A stretch of 64,000 nt of DNA, taken from Streptomyces sp. CG1 (lineage in GTDB: Bacteria > Actinomycetota > Actinomycetes > Streptomycetales > Streptomycetaceae). The stretch is from NCBI RefSeq assembly GCF_041080625.1, contig NZ_CP163518.1, positions 10,781,501-10,845,500 on the forward strand. The letters run 5' to 3'. The notes beneath the pieces are model-generated. The model ran no database searches, was not told the origin of the DNA, and worked only from the letters and a program-made list of their open reading frames with translations. This document shows, one piece after another, positions 1-7,565 of the stretch. Numbering within the stretch: position 1 is the stretch's first letter; each line of letters begins with the position of its first letter. Both the position numbers and the translations under genes were made by a program.

Positions 1-1082
1 CAGTCGCCAGGCCGGTGGGCCAGATCGCTGGGGTCGGTGTTGGCTCCGCACAGCACCACGCAGACCCGTTCGCCGTTGCCGGGACGGTAGCTGCGGCTTG
101 GTACGGCGGGCCGGGAGGGCAGGTCCCGGTCAGGCACGTGGTCCGGTGGGGCGGTGAGGGCGGCCAGGGCGGTTGCTGCGCCGTGCTCGACCGCCACCTT
201 GCGGTGGTCCCACAGTGCCTGTCGGGCACGGGTGATCTCGGCGTCCGGCACGAGCACGGAGTGCACGCGGTCCTGCCGGGCGGCGTGCAGGGCCATCTCG
301 GAGGTGCGGCGTGCGCCGAGGGAGTCGGCGGCGATGGAGTCCACGGTGACGTCGATGACGGCGCCGGATTGGAGGGCGGCGTTGAGGGCGCGGCAGTTCT
401 CCGGTTCGACCGCAACGGTGCGGATCCCATGATGTTGGGCGGCGGTGGCCACCCCGGTGAACAGACCACCGCCACCGACCGCGACCACCACGGTGTCCAG
501 GTCGGGGATGTGGTGACGGATTTCCTCCAGCAGGGTGCCGGCCCCGGCGGCGATGAGCGGGTGGTCGTAGGCGTGGCTGGCCAGGGCGCCGGTCGTGTGC
601 GTGAACTCCTCGCAGGCCGCCAGGGCTTCGGCGTACTCGGAGCCGATCAGGCGGACATGGGCGCCGTAGCCGCGAAGCTTGGCCACCTTCACTGCCGGGG
701 CGCTGGCCGGTAGGAAGACGGTGGCTCGGACTTTCGTCTGCTGTGCGGCCCAGGCGCAGGCCAGTCCGGCGTTGCCGCCGGAGGCGATGGTGACTCCGGC
801 ATCGGGGAGGGTGCCCGCCTCGCGGTGGGCCTGGATGAAGTTCTGTGCGCCGCGGGCTTTGAAACTGCCGGTGTGCTGCATGAACTCCATGGCCAGCCAG
901 ACCTGGCACGGTTCCTCGGGCCGGTCGTCCAGGGGGTCGCGGTGGCCGGTGCGGATGGCGCCCGGGTCGACGGGGGCGAGGGTGACGGGGCGGATGCGTC
1001 CGGCGATCCGGTCGGTGGCGGCCTTGATGTCGCCGTACGTCAGGTGGTGCACGTCGGGCTCCCTTGCTGAGCGGGGTGTCAT
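1..1082 (-). CDS. PLP-dependent serine/threonine dehydratase, 3' end at window edge
   Basis: Read on the minus strand, this frame gives about 360 residues of a fold-type II (TrpB-like) PLP enzyme. Visible motifs are the PLP-lysine motif GSFKARGA, the substrate loop SGGNAGLA and the phosphate-binding loop GGGGLF. These point to deamination of serine or threonine, or a related beta-elimination/replacement. The ATG at 1082 overlaps the stop of the upstream oxygenase gene by 4 bp (ATGA), and an AGGGAG box also precedes an in-frame GTG at 1052, so either start is possible. The last two bases in the window are TG, so the stop may lie one base outside. The coupling to a 2OG oxygenase suggests that both act on one amino-acid substrate; this is inference. 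Confidence 0.8.
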   Translation of the reverse strand, partial: MTPRSAREPDVHHLTYGDIKAATDRIAGRIRPVTLAPVDPGAIRTGHRDPLDDRPEEPCQVWLAMEFMQHTGSFKARGAQNFIQAHREAGTLPDAGVTIASGGNAGLACAWAAQQTKVRATVFLPASAPAVKVAKLRGYGAHVRLIGSEYAEALAACEEFTHTTGALASHAYDHPLIAAGAGTLLEEIRHHIPDLDTVVVAVGGGGLFTGVATAAQHHGIRTVAVEPENCRALNAALQSGAVIDVTVDSIAADSLGARRTSEMALHAARQDRVHSVLVPDAEITRARQALWDHRKVAVEHGAATALAALTAPPDHVPDRDLPSRPAVPSRSYRPGNGERVCVVLCGANTDPSDLAHRPGD

Positions 1083-1879
1083 GACCAGGTGATGAGCTGG
1101 CCCGTGGTGGTGAGGCCGAGGAAGAAGGCGAAGGCGATCCGCCGCCCGTGGGGGCAGGGTTCGACGGCATGGAAGTTGGCGGGGTTGAACAGCAGCGCGT
1201 CGCCGGGGCCGGGCGTCAGGCTCACCTGCTGGTGGCCGGTCACGGTCTGAGGCCGGTAGCCGTATGCCTGGCGGTGCAGTTCGTCGGCCGGGTCCCAGCG
1301 GTGGCGCCAGAGCGTGGTCGCCCCGCCTGCGGCCGGGACGGACACCCAGACGTTGAATGCCAGCTGGGCGACGATCTCCTGGTCGAACAGGCCGGGGAAC
1401 TCGCGGTTGATGTCGTCGTAGTGGACCAGAGCCCCGGCGTTGATCTCGCGCAGGGTGCCGCCGAACACCGCCCGCCCGCCGATGGTCGCCGGGGCCACGG
1501 CCGCGCCCCAGGCGCCTGCGAGGTGTGCCAGTGATACGGCGATCGGGTCGGGTCGTATCCCGGCGCGGTGCCAGGCCGCGCGGGCGGCCTCGGCGTCGTG
1601 CCAGTACGGCTCGGCGTCGAGCTGGCCGTCCTGGCCGCGGTAGTCGTTGAGAGCGGGGCCGAACCGGATGATCGGGGTCGGCACGCGGGATAAGTCGTAG
1701 TCGGCCCTGGGCAGCCGGTCCAGGGCTGCCATCGCGGCTCGGCAGGTGGGCTGGTCAAGGAAGTCGGGGGCACGGACGGCCGCGCGGGTGCCCGCTGCGA
1801 GGTTGGCCAGGTGCCGGTCGGTGAAGGCGGCGGTGTCCAGCGCGGTGAAGAGCGGGTCGAGCGCTGTGGTGTGCGGCAT
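1079..1879 (-). CDS. 2OG-Fe(II)-type oxygenase, putative amino-acid hydroxylase
   Basis: The product is 266 aa. The facial-triad pattern is visible as H153-Y-D155 (in LVHYDDINRE) and a distal H237 in the NFHAVEPC segment, followed by arginines at 246-247 that could bind the 2-oxoglutarate carboxylate. This matches small non-haem iron oxygenases that modify free amino acids. The HxD, rather than HxG/HxA, argues for a hydroxylase and not a halogenase. GGAGG stands six bases before the ATG. The gene is first in a two-gene operon, its stop overlapping the dehydratase start by 4 bp, and it is divergent from a TetR gene. The substrate cannot be read from sequence. Confidence 0.75.
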   Translation of the reverse strand: MPHTTALDPLFTALDTAAFTDRHLANLAAGTRAAVRAPDFLDQPTCRAAMAALDRLPRADYDLSRVPTPIIRFGPALNDYRGQDGQLDAEPYWHDAEAARAAWHRAGIRPDPIAVSLAHLAGAWGAAVAPATIGGRAVFGGTLREINAGALVHYDDINREFPGLFDQEIVAQLAFNVWVSVPAAGGATTLWRHRWDPADELHRQAYGYRPQTVTGHQQVSLTPGPGDALLFNPANFHAVEPCPHGRRIAFAFFLGLTTTGQLITWS

Positions 1880-1916
1880 ATCGCCTCCGTGAGGAGTCAG
1901 AAGCCTACCGTGACGA

Positions 1917-1930
1917 TACGGTGTACCGTA
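1917..1930. promoter_or_regulatory. Probable TetR operator (inverted repeat)
   Basis: TACGGT-GT-ACCGTA is an inverted repeat with a 2-base centre, lying between the oxygenase gene (start 1879) and the TetR gene (start 1942). A further ACCGT half-site precedes it at 1907-1911. The position between two divergent genes fits autoregulation plus control of the oxygenase/dehydratase pair. No binding data exist, so the assignment is inferred. Confidence 0.5.
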
Positions 1931-1941
1931 CGCTGACTCTC

Positions 1942-2598
1942 ATGCCTAGGCAATCCGCTTCCCTGGACCGCGCGACTCCCGAACGCATCGCAGAAACAGC
2001 CTTGCTGATCGTGGATCAGCAAGGCCCTGAGGCACTCAGCTTCCGCAGCCTGGCCACGGCGCTGGACATCGCACTCGCCTCGCTCCAGCGCCGCTGCACA
2101 GACCTGGCCGGACTGCTGGACCTGATAACCGACCACCTCGCCGGGCACCTGCCCGAGATCGCGCCCGGCGCGGACTGGGCCACAGCCACCGAGAGGCGAT
2201 TCACCGCGCTGTACGAGCTGCTGACGGCCCACCCTGGCCTCGTGACCCTGCGCGGTGCCCGACCGTGGCTCGGGCCGCAGCTCCTGAAGCGCCTGGTGGA
2301 GCCACAACTCGCCGACTCCCTTGCAGCCGGCATGACGCCGCAGGACGCCATCAGCACCTACCGGCGGATGTACCTACTCACCCTGGGCAGCGCGAGCTTC
2401 GTCGACCACCGTGACCCGAAGGCGGCCCAGGCCGCCACCCGGCAGGCGCTGGCAGCCCTCGACCCCGAGGACTTCCCGGTACTGACCCGCCATCTCGGGG
2501 TGATCGTGTCTGCCGTAGTCGACCACGAGGTCTACTACGGCGCGCTCCGCCAACTCATCCAAACCGCAGCCCCGTCGCCCGACGTAAGGCATGGGTGA
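1942..2598 (+). CDS. TetR-family transcriptional regulator
   Basis: The product is 218 aa from the ATG at 1942. The N-terminal segment RIAETALLIVDQQGPEALSF and the following RSLATALDIALASLQRR form the TetR helix-turn-helix, and the rest is a helical ligand-binding domain ending near VVDHEVYYGALRQLI. An in-frame GTG at 1921 would add seven residues but falls inside the palindrome, so 1942 is preferred. No clear Shine-Dalgarno sequence is present, and the transcript may have a very short leader. By position it probably represses the divergent oxygenase/dehydratase operon. Confidence 0.8.
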   Translation: MPRQSASLDRATPERIAETALLIVDQQGPEALSFRSLATALDIALASLQRRCTDLAGLLDLITDHLAGHLPEIAPGADWATATERRFTALYELLTAHPGLVTLRGARPWLGPQLLKRLVEPQLADSLAAGMTPQDAISTYRRMYLLTLGSASFVDHRDPKAAQAATRQALAALDPEDFPVLTRHLGVIVSAVVDHEVYYGALRQLIQTAAPSPDVRHG

Positions 2599-2628
2599 CT
2601 GTTTGTCGGCTCTGCCGTTAGTCAGATC

Positions 2629-2937
2629 ATGGAAATTCGACGCTTGACCGCCGTCCTTGGCACTTTCGCTGCGACCGCCCTGCTTGCGATGGCCGTACCC
2701 ACTTCAGCCGACGCCGACGATGCCGACTTCGGCACTCGGAACGGTGACACCGCCATTACGGGCGACGCCGGCGGCATCCTCAACACGTATGGTGCGCCGC
2801 TCATCAACGCCGACCTCCGCTGTCTGGTGCCGCTTCCCGAGGGCGAGGGCATCGGCGGTCATGGCCTCGGCAGCCTCAAGGCGTTCTGCAACATCGCCCC
2901 TGTCGATCAGTTCCAGGCCCCGCAGAAGCTTCTCTGA
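2629..2937 (+). CDS. Small secreted protein of unknown function
   Basis: The product is 102 aa. It starts MEIRRLTAVLGTFAATALLA, a Sec-type signal peptide with an MAVPTSADA cleavage region, leaving about 70 residues that are rich in glycine and contain two cysteines (LRCLV and KAFCN). The alternating GDTAITGDAGG pattern vaguely resembles small streptomycete surface proteins, but I cannot place it in the chaplin or rodlin families. The gene stands alone, 30 bp after the TetR gene on the same strand, so it could be read from the same transcript. No strong Shine-Dalgarno sequence is visible. Confidence 0.55.
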   Translation: MEIRRLTAVLGTFAATALLAMAVPTSADADDADFGTRNGDTAITGDAGGILNTYGAPLINADLRCLVPLPEGEGIGGHGLGSLKAFCNIAPVDQFQAPQKLL

Positions 2938-3000
2938 CCGCTCCGGCAGCCAGCCCCTCACGCCCGCTACAGAGGAACTGATCAGTGCAGACGGCCAGGC

Positions 3001-3846
3001 TCACGGGGTGATCTCGCGCAGGCGCTGAGCCAGATCGAGTGCCCCTGGCCGACCCGAGGCGGGGGCGTCGAGAACCGTCCGCAGTACCTGCTCCAACTGC
3101 GGCCACCTCGGAATGCGGCCGAGCGGCGCCGGCTTATGGACGAGGACCTCCCGGAGCGTGGCCGCGGTGAACGTGACCGCGTCGATGCCGAGCGCGCGGT
3201 AGTCGCGCGGCCACTGGTTAGACGTGGACCACCAGATCGATGCCGCGAGCGACCACGCCTCGTCCGACTTCGACACCTGCACCGGCCACTGCACCTGGCC
3301 CATCAGCTCAGGTGCCATCAGGTGCACCATGCCACCGTTGTACGCGGACGACGGCGGCATGCTCGTGTGCCAGCCCCACGACCAGTCGATCAACCGCGCA
3401 CCGCCCGGCATCAGAATCACGTGGTGCGGCTGCACGCCCCCGTACACCCAGTCGCACTGGTATACGGCCGCTACTGCCATGCATGCGTCAACGGCTGCCC
3501 GTGCGGGCGCCTCGTAGTCTCTGCAGCCGTCGCGTATGGGCTGGAACGCCCCCCACAGGCTCTTGCCAGCCAGCCACGGTGCCGCCAGCCACGCCGCGTC
3601 GCCACCCGCCCCCACTGCGCCCGCTTGCCGTACGACGTCGCCGGCACCAGTTCGCCGACACGTCCCATCATGGCCGCCTCCCTGGCGGCGGCCGCGCCCT
3701 CCTGTTGACCGACCTCCAGCGCCCACCCGCCCTGCGCTCCCGTGACCCGCCACACCTCCACGCCGTGGCCGCCGGCGATGGGGTGCCCCTCGGTCGGGCT
3801 GCCGGCCAGCTCCTCTATCTCGGCGCGGCGCGCCTCGGGCCGCGTC
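3001..3846 (-). pseudogene. Kinase-like gene, frameshifted and cut by an IS
   Basis: The C-terminal part (from about 3610 down to 3001) reads DWVYGGVQPHHVILMPGGA then LIDWSWGW, resembling the catalytic loop and metal-binding Asp of protein kinase or phosphotransferase folds. The upstream part (about 3846 to 3620) continues in another frame with VWRVTGAQGGWALEVGQQEG and REAAMMGRVGELVPATSYGK, which looks like the N-lobe. The switch occurs in a G-rich stretch near 3615-3625 and could be a one-base indel. The 5' end is removed at 3846 by the IS256 end. The catalytic His-Arg-Asp is not recognisable (GGVQPHH instead), so it may have been a pseudokinase or aminoglycoside-kinase-like protein even when whole. 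Confidence 0.6.
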
Positions 3847-3889
3847 AGGGTGTGTCAATTTAACGGCTGAACTTGGTTGTTGAGTCGTC

Positions 3890-4345
3890 AGTTGTTGCTC
3901 GGGGTCAGGCGGCCCTCGAAGGCAATCTGGAACGCGTTGAGGGGTGCCTTCCAGCGCATGGTCCACCGCTTGCGGCCCTTGCCCGTCGGGTCCAGGCTCA
4001 TCAGCGCCATGTAGATGCACTTCAAAGCGGCGGCCTCGTTGGGGAAGTGTCCGCGGGCGCGGACAGCCCTGCGAATGCGGGCGTTGACGCTATCGATCGC
4101 GTTCGTGCTGCAGATGACCTTGCGGATCTCGACGTCGAAGGAGAGGAAGGGCACGAACTCGGCCCAGGCGTCGGACCACAGCTTCACGATCGCCGGATAC
4201 TTCCGGCCCCAGGACTCCTGGAACTCCAGGAACCGCTCGGTGGCCGCGTCCTCGCTGGGTGCGGTGTAGACCGGCTTGAGTGCCTTGGCGACCTTGTCCC
4301 AGTCCTGACGGGCGGCGTAACGGAACGAGTTCCGCAGCAGGTGAA
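3890..4345 (-). pseudogene. IS256 transposase, C-terminal block
   Basis: Reads LRNSFRYAARQDWDKVAKAL then RKVICSTNAIDSVNARIRRA and ends FQIAFEGRLTPSNN. This is the conserved C-terminal half of IS256 transposases, including the STNAIDS segment around the last catalytic Glu region. It joins in frame to the block at 6533-7014 when the ISAzo13 element and one target copy are removed, restoring VVHL-LRNSF. The frame as found continues into the inserted element and is not a functional protein. Confidence 0.75.
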
Positions 4346-6524
4346 GCTGTAAGGAATCAACACGGTGGCTTTCAGGGCATGTTGCTGTCTCCATCCATGC
4401 GAGGCGCGTCGACGGAGACGAGCAGGTCCGTTGCCGTGGGATGCCGGTGCTCAGCCGGGGTGATGGTGACCCGGCGGTCATCGAGGATCGGCAGGACGTC
4501 GTTGACCGCGTTCCACAACGTGCTGCGGCAGATGCCGAACAACTCGGCGAGGGTTTCCAGGGTGCAGACACGGCGGCGATAGAGGATGGTGGCGAGGATC
4601 CGGTCGCCGTCGGTGATCTTCTGGCGGAAGACGCCGCCTCGGGTGCCGGGGCGTCGGTTGCCGCCGCGCTGGCGGTGACGGCGCTGCTCGATCGCGGCCG
4701 CGTAGGGCACGATCAGCTCTTCGAGCAGGGTGTGCAGTGCCTCGCGGCTCATGCCGGTCAGCGTGGGGTCGGTGAGTGCGTGGCGGGTCGGTGTCGTCAC
4801 TGCGGGTTGGGCCGTGCCGGTGCCGTCGATCCAGTCGCGGAGGTCCTGGGCGCGGGTGAAGTAGCGCATGACGGTGGGCGCGATAGTGATCTTGTGTTCG
4901 TCGAGGAGTTGCCGGGTGGCCTTGATGGCCTGACCGATGGTGACCGGGTTGATCCCGAGCAGCTCGCACAGGACTCTCTGTGGGCAGACCTGCCGCAGGT
5001 AGACGACGGTGAGGAGGACTTCCTCCGCGTCCGACAGCAGGGGTCGGCTGCGGCCGGTCGTGGCGACACGCCGACCGCCGCGCAGCACGTAACGGCGCTG
5101 TTCGGCCCGGGCTGCTTGAACTGGTGCCAACTGGTCTTGCAGGGTGTTGAGTTCGCTGGTGCTCATGCCGGTCAGGCGGGGGTCAGCGAGCATCTGCAGG
5201 GTCTGGGCGCGGGCTGCGGCACGCTCGTCGGCACGCGGCACGACTGCTGTGGTGCCGTTCGGGCCGATGCTGTAGTTCCACCGGCCGTGTTGAGCATGCG
5301 CGGTGATCGGCAGGGCGCGTCGTTGATCGCGGCTCACCGCGACGCCGGTCGGGTAGGACCCGCGGTCGAGGGCAGCCTCAACCCGCAGGCCGGTCCTGGT
5401 TGTTGTCGCGGTGATGGTGTTGAGGACGACCTCGTGGCTGGTCAGCGGCCTGCCGCGCCAGTTCATGGTGATGTGCGAGAAGAGCCGGTGCTCAATTTTA
5501 TTCCATTTTGAAGTACCCGGCGGGAAGTGACAGACCGTGACTGTCAGGCCGGCCTCGGCGGCGAACGCGGCCAGCTCGGCCTTCCAGAGGCGGTAGCGGT
5601 AGCTGTTGGACCCGCCGGCGTCCGCGGTGATCAGCAGCCGGGACGCCGCGGGGTAGTCGTGCCGGCCGCGCGCCTGCCACCAGCGGCGGATCGAGGCGAC
5701 CGCGAACGCTGCCGTGTCGTGATCGACTCCGACGTTCACCCAGCCGGTGTTCGCGGTCATGTCGTAGATCCCATACGGGACCACCGTCTCCACGTGCGGG
5801 CCGGCGAAAAAGCTGTGGTCCTCGACCTCGACGGGCTGACCGGCCGGTCGCCGCTCCTGCCCGCCCATCGGGAGCAGTCCGAGTTGCTCCTTCTTCTTCG
5901 CGTCCACGCTGATCACCGGCTCGCCCGCGGCCTGATGTTCTTTGACCTGCTCGTTGATATAGCGGAACTGGGCGTCCCGGTCGGGGTGTTGATCACCTTC
6001 CAGGGTCTTGGCCGTGCCCTGCAGACTGAACCCCTGTGCCTTCAGCAGCCGGCCCACCGTGGGCGCGGTCACGCGATGTCCCTGCCGGCCGAGCTCGGCA
6101 GCCAGGTGCCGCAGCGACTTCGTCGTCCAGCGCAGTGGCGACATCGGATCACCGCGCTCATCCGGCTCGACCAGCGCCATCAACGCCGGAATCAGGCCCG
6201 GATCAACAAGCTCGGCTCGCATCCGGCCACCGCCGGGCCGCCGGACACGCCCTTCGGGCAGCGGCTCGTATCCGGCTTTGAGTTCGAAGACACCCTTGCG
6301 GACGGTCGTCTCGCTGACCCCGGCCGTCCGCGCGACCAGGCGTACACCTCCGTGCCCGAGCAGCTGGGCTTCGGTCGCCAGTGCCAGCCGCTGCTGCCGC
6401 TCGTTCAGATGCGGGAGCAGGACCTCGAACCGCCGTGCCAACTGGCTGCGGACCTCGTCGGATATGCGCATGCCACATCAACGACGTCGTTTCTCGCAAG
6501 CAACGTGTTGTTCTTTGACGGCTC
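4346..6524. mobile_element. ISAzo13-type insertion sequence nested in IS256
   Basis: An 8-bp direct repeat CAGGTGAA flanks the element (4338-4345 and 6525-6532) and matches a single site in the reconstructed IS256 transposase. The ends are imperfect inverted repeats: the left begins GCTGTAAGGAATCAACACGG and the right, on the opposite strand, contains GCCGTCAAAGAACAACACG two bases in. About 16 of 23 positions agree. The inside is almost filled by one transposase gene. The boundary is exact on the left and uncertain by about 2 bp on the right. Confidence 0.75.
4372..6471 (-). CDS. ISAzo13-family transposase with two C-terminal helix-turn-helix repeats
   Basis: The product is 699 aa and intact. 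An N-terminal HTH (VARTAGVSETTVRKGVFELK) is followed by an RNase H-like DDE core: VISVDAKKKEQLG (first Asp), LLITADAGGSNSYRYR (second Asp) and SKWNKIEHRLFSHI (Glu). Beyond about residue 430 there are two related segments, LLSDAEEVLLTVVYLRQVC and KITDGDRILATILYRRRVC, each leading into a predicted HTH (LCELLGINPVTIGQAI and LAELFGICRSTLWNAV). They look like a duplicated DNA-binding tail. The gene reads opposite to the window direction, like the IS256 host, and its start is 50 bp inside the element end. Confidence 0.85.
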   Translation of the reverse strand: MRISDEVRSQLARRFEVLLPHLNERQQRLALATEAQLLGHGGVRLVARTAGVSETTVRKGVFELKAGYEPLPEGRVRRPGGGRMRAELVDPGLIPALMALVEPDERGDPMSPLRWTTKSLRHLAAELGRQGHRVTAPTVGRLLKAQGFSLQGTAKTLEGDQHPDRDAQFRYINEQVKEHQAAGEPVISVDAKKKEQLGLLPMGGQERRPAGQPVEVEDHSFFAGPHVETVVPYGIYDMTANTGWVNVGVDHDTAAFAVASIRRWWQARGRHDYPAASRLLITADAGGSNSYRYRLWKAELAAFAAEAGLTVTVCHFPPGTSKWNKIEHRLFSHITMNWRGRPLTSHEVVLNTITATTTRTGLRVEAALDRGSYPTGVAVSRDQRRALPITAHAQHGRWNYSIGPNGTTAVVPRADERAAARAQTLQMLADPRLTGMSTSELNTLQDQLAPVQAARAEQRRYVLRGGRRVATTGRSRPLLSDAEEVLLTVVYLRQVCPQRVLCELLGINPVTIGQAIKATRQLLDEHKITIAPTVMRYFTRAQDLRDWIDGTGTAQPAVTTPTRHALTDPTLTGMSREALHTLLEELIVPYAAAIEQRRHRQRGGNRRPGTRGGVFRQKITDGDRILATILYRRRVCTLETLAELFGICRSTLWNAVNDVLPILDDRRVTITPAEHRHPTATDLLVSVDAPRMDGDSNMP

Positions 6525-6532
6525 CAGGTGAA

Positions 6533-7014
6533 CCACACACGTCTGCACAATCGTGCGAGGCCAGACGGTCTCCACGGCCTCGGGAAGACCCTTGAGCCCG
6601 TCGCAGAGCAGCATGAGCACGTCGTCCAGGCCACGGTTCTTCAACTCCGTGAACACGTGCAGCCAGTACTTCGCGCCCTCGCCGCCGTCACCCGCCCAGA
6701 TCCTGAGGATGTCGCGGGTGCCGTCCACGGTCACGGCCATCATGACGTAGACCGGACGGTTCGCGACCTTCCCGTCTCTGATCTTGACGTTGATAGCGTC
6801 CACGAACAGGACCGGATAGACGCGGTCGAGGGGACGGTTCTGCCATTCGGCCATGCCGTCCATCACCTTGTCGGTGATGGTGGAGATGGTCTGCTTGGAC
6901 ACCTCGGCGCCGTACACCTCGGCGAGATGAGCCGATATCTCGCCGTGGGTGAGTCCCTTCGCGGGCAAGGAGAGCACCATCTCGTCCACTCCAGTCAGGC
7001 GCCGCTGCCGCTTT
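6533..7014 (-). pseudogene. IS256 transposase, central block
   Basis: Reads KRQRRLTGVDEMVLSLPAKG, then VSKQTISTITDKVMDGMAEW, VLFVDAINVKIRDGKVANR (first catalytic Asp) and DVLMLLCDGLKGLPEAVETV (second Asp), ending VQTCVVHL at the ISAzo13 insertion. These are canonical IS256 motifs. The N-terminal DNA-binding domain is absent. Downstream of the insertion point, the open frame runs into ISAzo13 sequence and stops. Confidence 0.8.
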
Positions 7015-7156
7015 AGGAGTCAGCCAACTGGCGCAGGACCTTCACCACTTCGTCCCGTCCCTCGATCCAGGTGAGCGGTGTGGCGAGTGAAACATCTTCT
7101 GAAAGGGCTGCGGGGAGTTGCCCCACTACAGCCTTGACGACGTCGTCGTTCGACAT
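7013..7156 (-). pseudogene. Truncated gene stub, 47 codons
   Basis: Starts at the ATG at 7156 after AAAAGGAGATCCCC and reads MSNDDVVKAVVGQLPAALSE, then TWIEGRDEVVKVLRQLADS. It is cut at 7014, where IS256 DNA supplies the TAA stop. The pattern of a short helix plus a hydrophobic GRDEVVKVLRQL segment resembles the N-terminus of SnoaL/NTF2-like or small carrier-like proteins, but too little remains to decide. The strong Shine-Dalgarno sequence shows it was once expressed. Confidence 0.5.
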
Positions 7157-7173
7157 GGGGATCTCCTTTTCGC

Positions 7174-7345
7174 TTAAGCCGTGACGGAACGTCCGCCGTC
7201 GACGGTCAAGACGGCGGCCCTGGTGCGATTCGGGTCGCATCAGCTGAAGTTGGCCTGAGCCGCGCGAACGCCTTCTGCCAGGGCGTCCACCTCGGCAAGC
7301 GTGTTGCACAGAAGGTAGCCCTGGTCGTCGCGGGGACACCTACGT
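7174..7345 (-). pseudogene. C-terminal scraps of an SDR and possibly an aminotransferase
   Basis: Two short overlapping minus-strand tails precede the stub. One frame ends DPNRTRAAVLTVDGGRSVTA before a TAA at 7174, the usual C-terminus of short-chain dehydrogenases. Another frame ends DQGYLLCNTLAEVDALAEGV RAAQANFS before the TGA at 7240, like the end of class V aminotransferases. Neither has its body in the window, so the stretch looks like a junction of deleted genes. Both calls rest on fewer than 35 residues. Confidence 0.35.
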
Positions 7346-7531
7346 GACACGCGATCGGGCGAGGTGGCGGTGATTCCCGGGACGCTGGGGCAGGGGGAGC
7401 TCGGAGAATGGGACGTGCTGACGAGGGGAGTGTGAGCACGGCCTGACATGAGTCATCGGGCTTGACGCCGGAGGCGGTGCCGGTGCTGGGGGTTCTGGAG
7501 TCGTAGTGCCGAGGGCCAGGGTGCTGCGAGT
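7346..7531. other. Non-coding stretch, nothing recognised
   Basis: No convincing gene, repeat or RNA was seen between the gene scraps and the isochorismatase terminator. Short open frames here have no recognisable motif. Confidence 0.4.
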
Positions 7532-7565
7532 CACTCGGCCCACGGTGTTCACCGTGGGCCGAGTG
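7532..7565. terminator. Strong hairpin at the end of the isochorismatase gene
   Basis: CACTCGGCCCACGGTG and its exact complement form a 16-bp perfect stem with a TT loop. The minus-strand stop codon of the isochorismatase-like gene (7549-7551) lies inside the stem. No U-run follows, as is usual for actinomycete terminators. Confidence 0.7.

Larger units (their letters stand above)
3847..7014 (-). mobile_element. IS256-family element remnant, interrupted and 5'-truncated
   Basis: Two separated blocks on the minus strand form one Mutator/IS256 transposase once the inner element is removed. The outer left edge is taken at about 3847, where the kinase reading frame stops and a gtgtgtcaatttaac-type end begins. 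On the right the transposase enters in mid-protein (KRQRRLTGVDE) at 7014, so the first roughly 100 residues and the right terminal repeat are missing. The junction base supplies the stop codon of the neighbouring gene stub. The element cannot transpose by itself. Confidence 0.7.

Noticed and set aside
130..1170. 346-codon Pro/Arg-rich minus-strand frame
   Set aside because: Frame-shifted shadow of the PLP dehydratase gene; composition is typical of out-of-frame GC-rich DNA.
1079..1879. BesD-type amino-acid halogenase
   Set aside because: The iron motif reads H-Y-D; halogenases have Gly or Ala in place of the Asp.
2629..2937. Rodlin or chaplin
   Set aside because: The glycine-rich pattern is suggestive, but the defining chaplin segment and rodlin spacing are not present.
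4441..5511. 356-codon plus-strand frame in the ISAzo13 element
   Set aside because: Antisense of the clear DDE transposase; no family motif.
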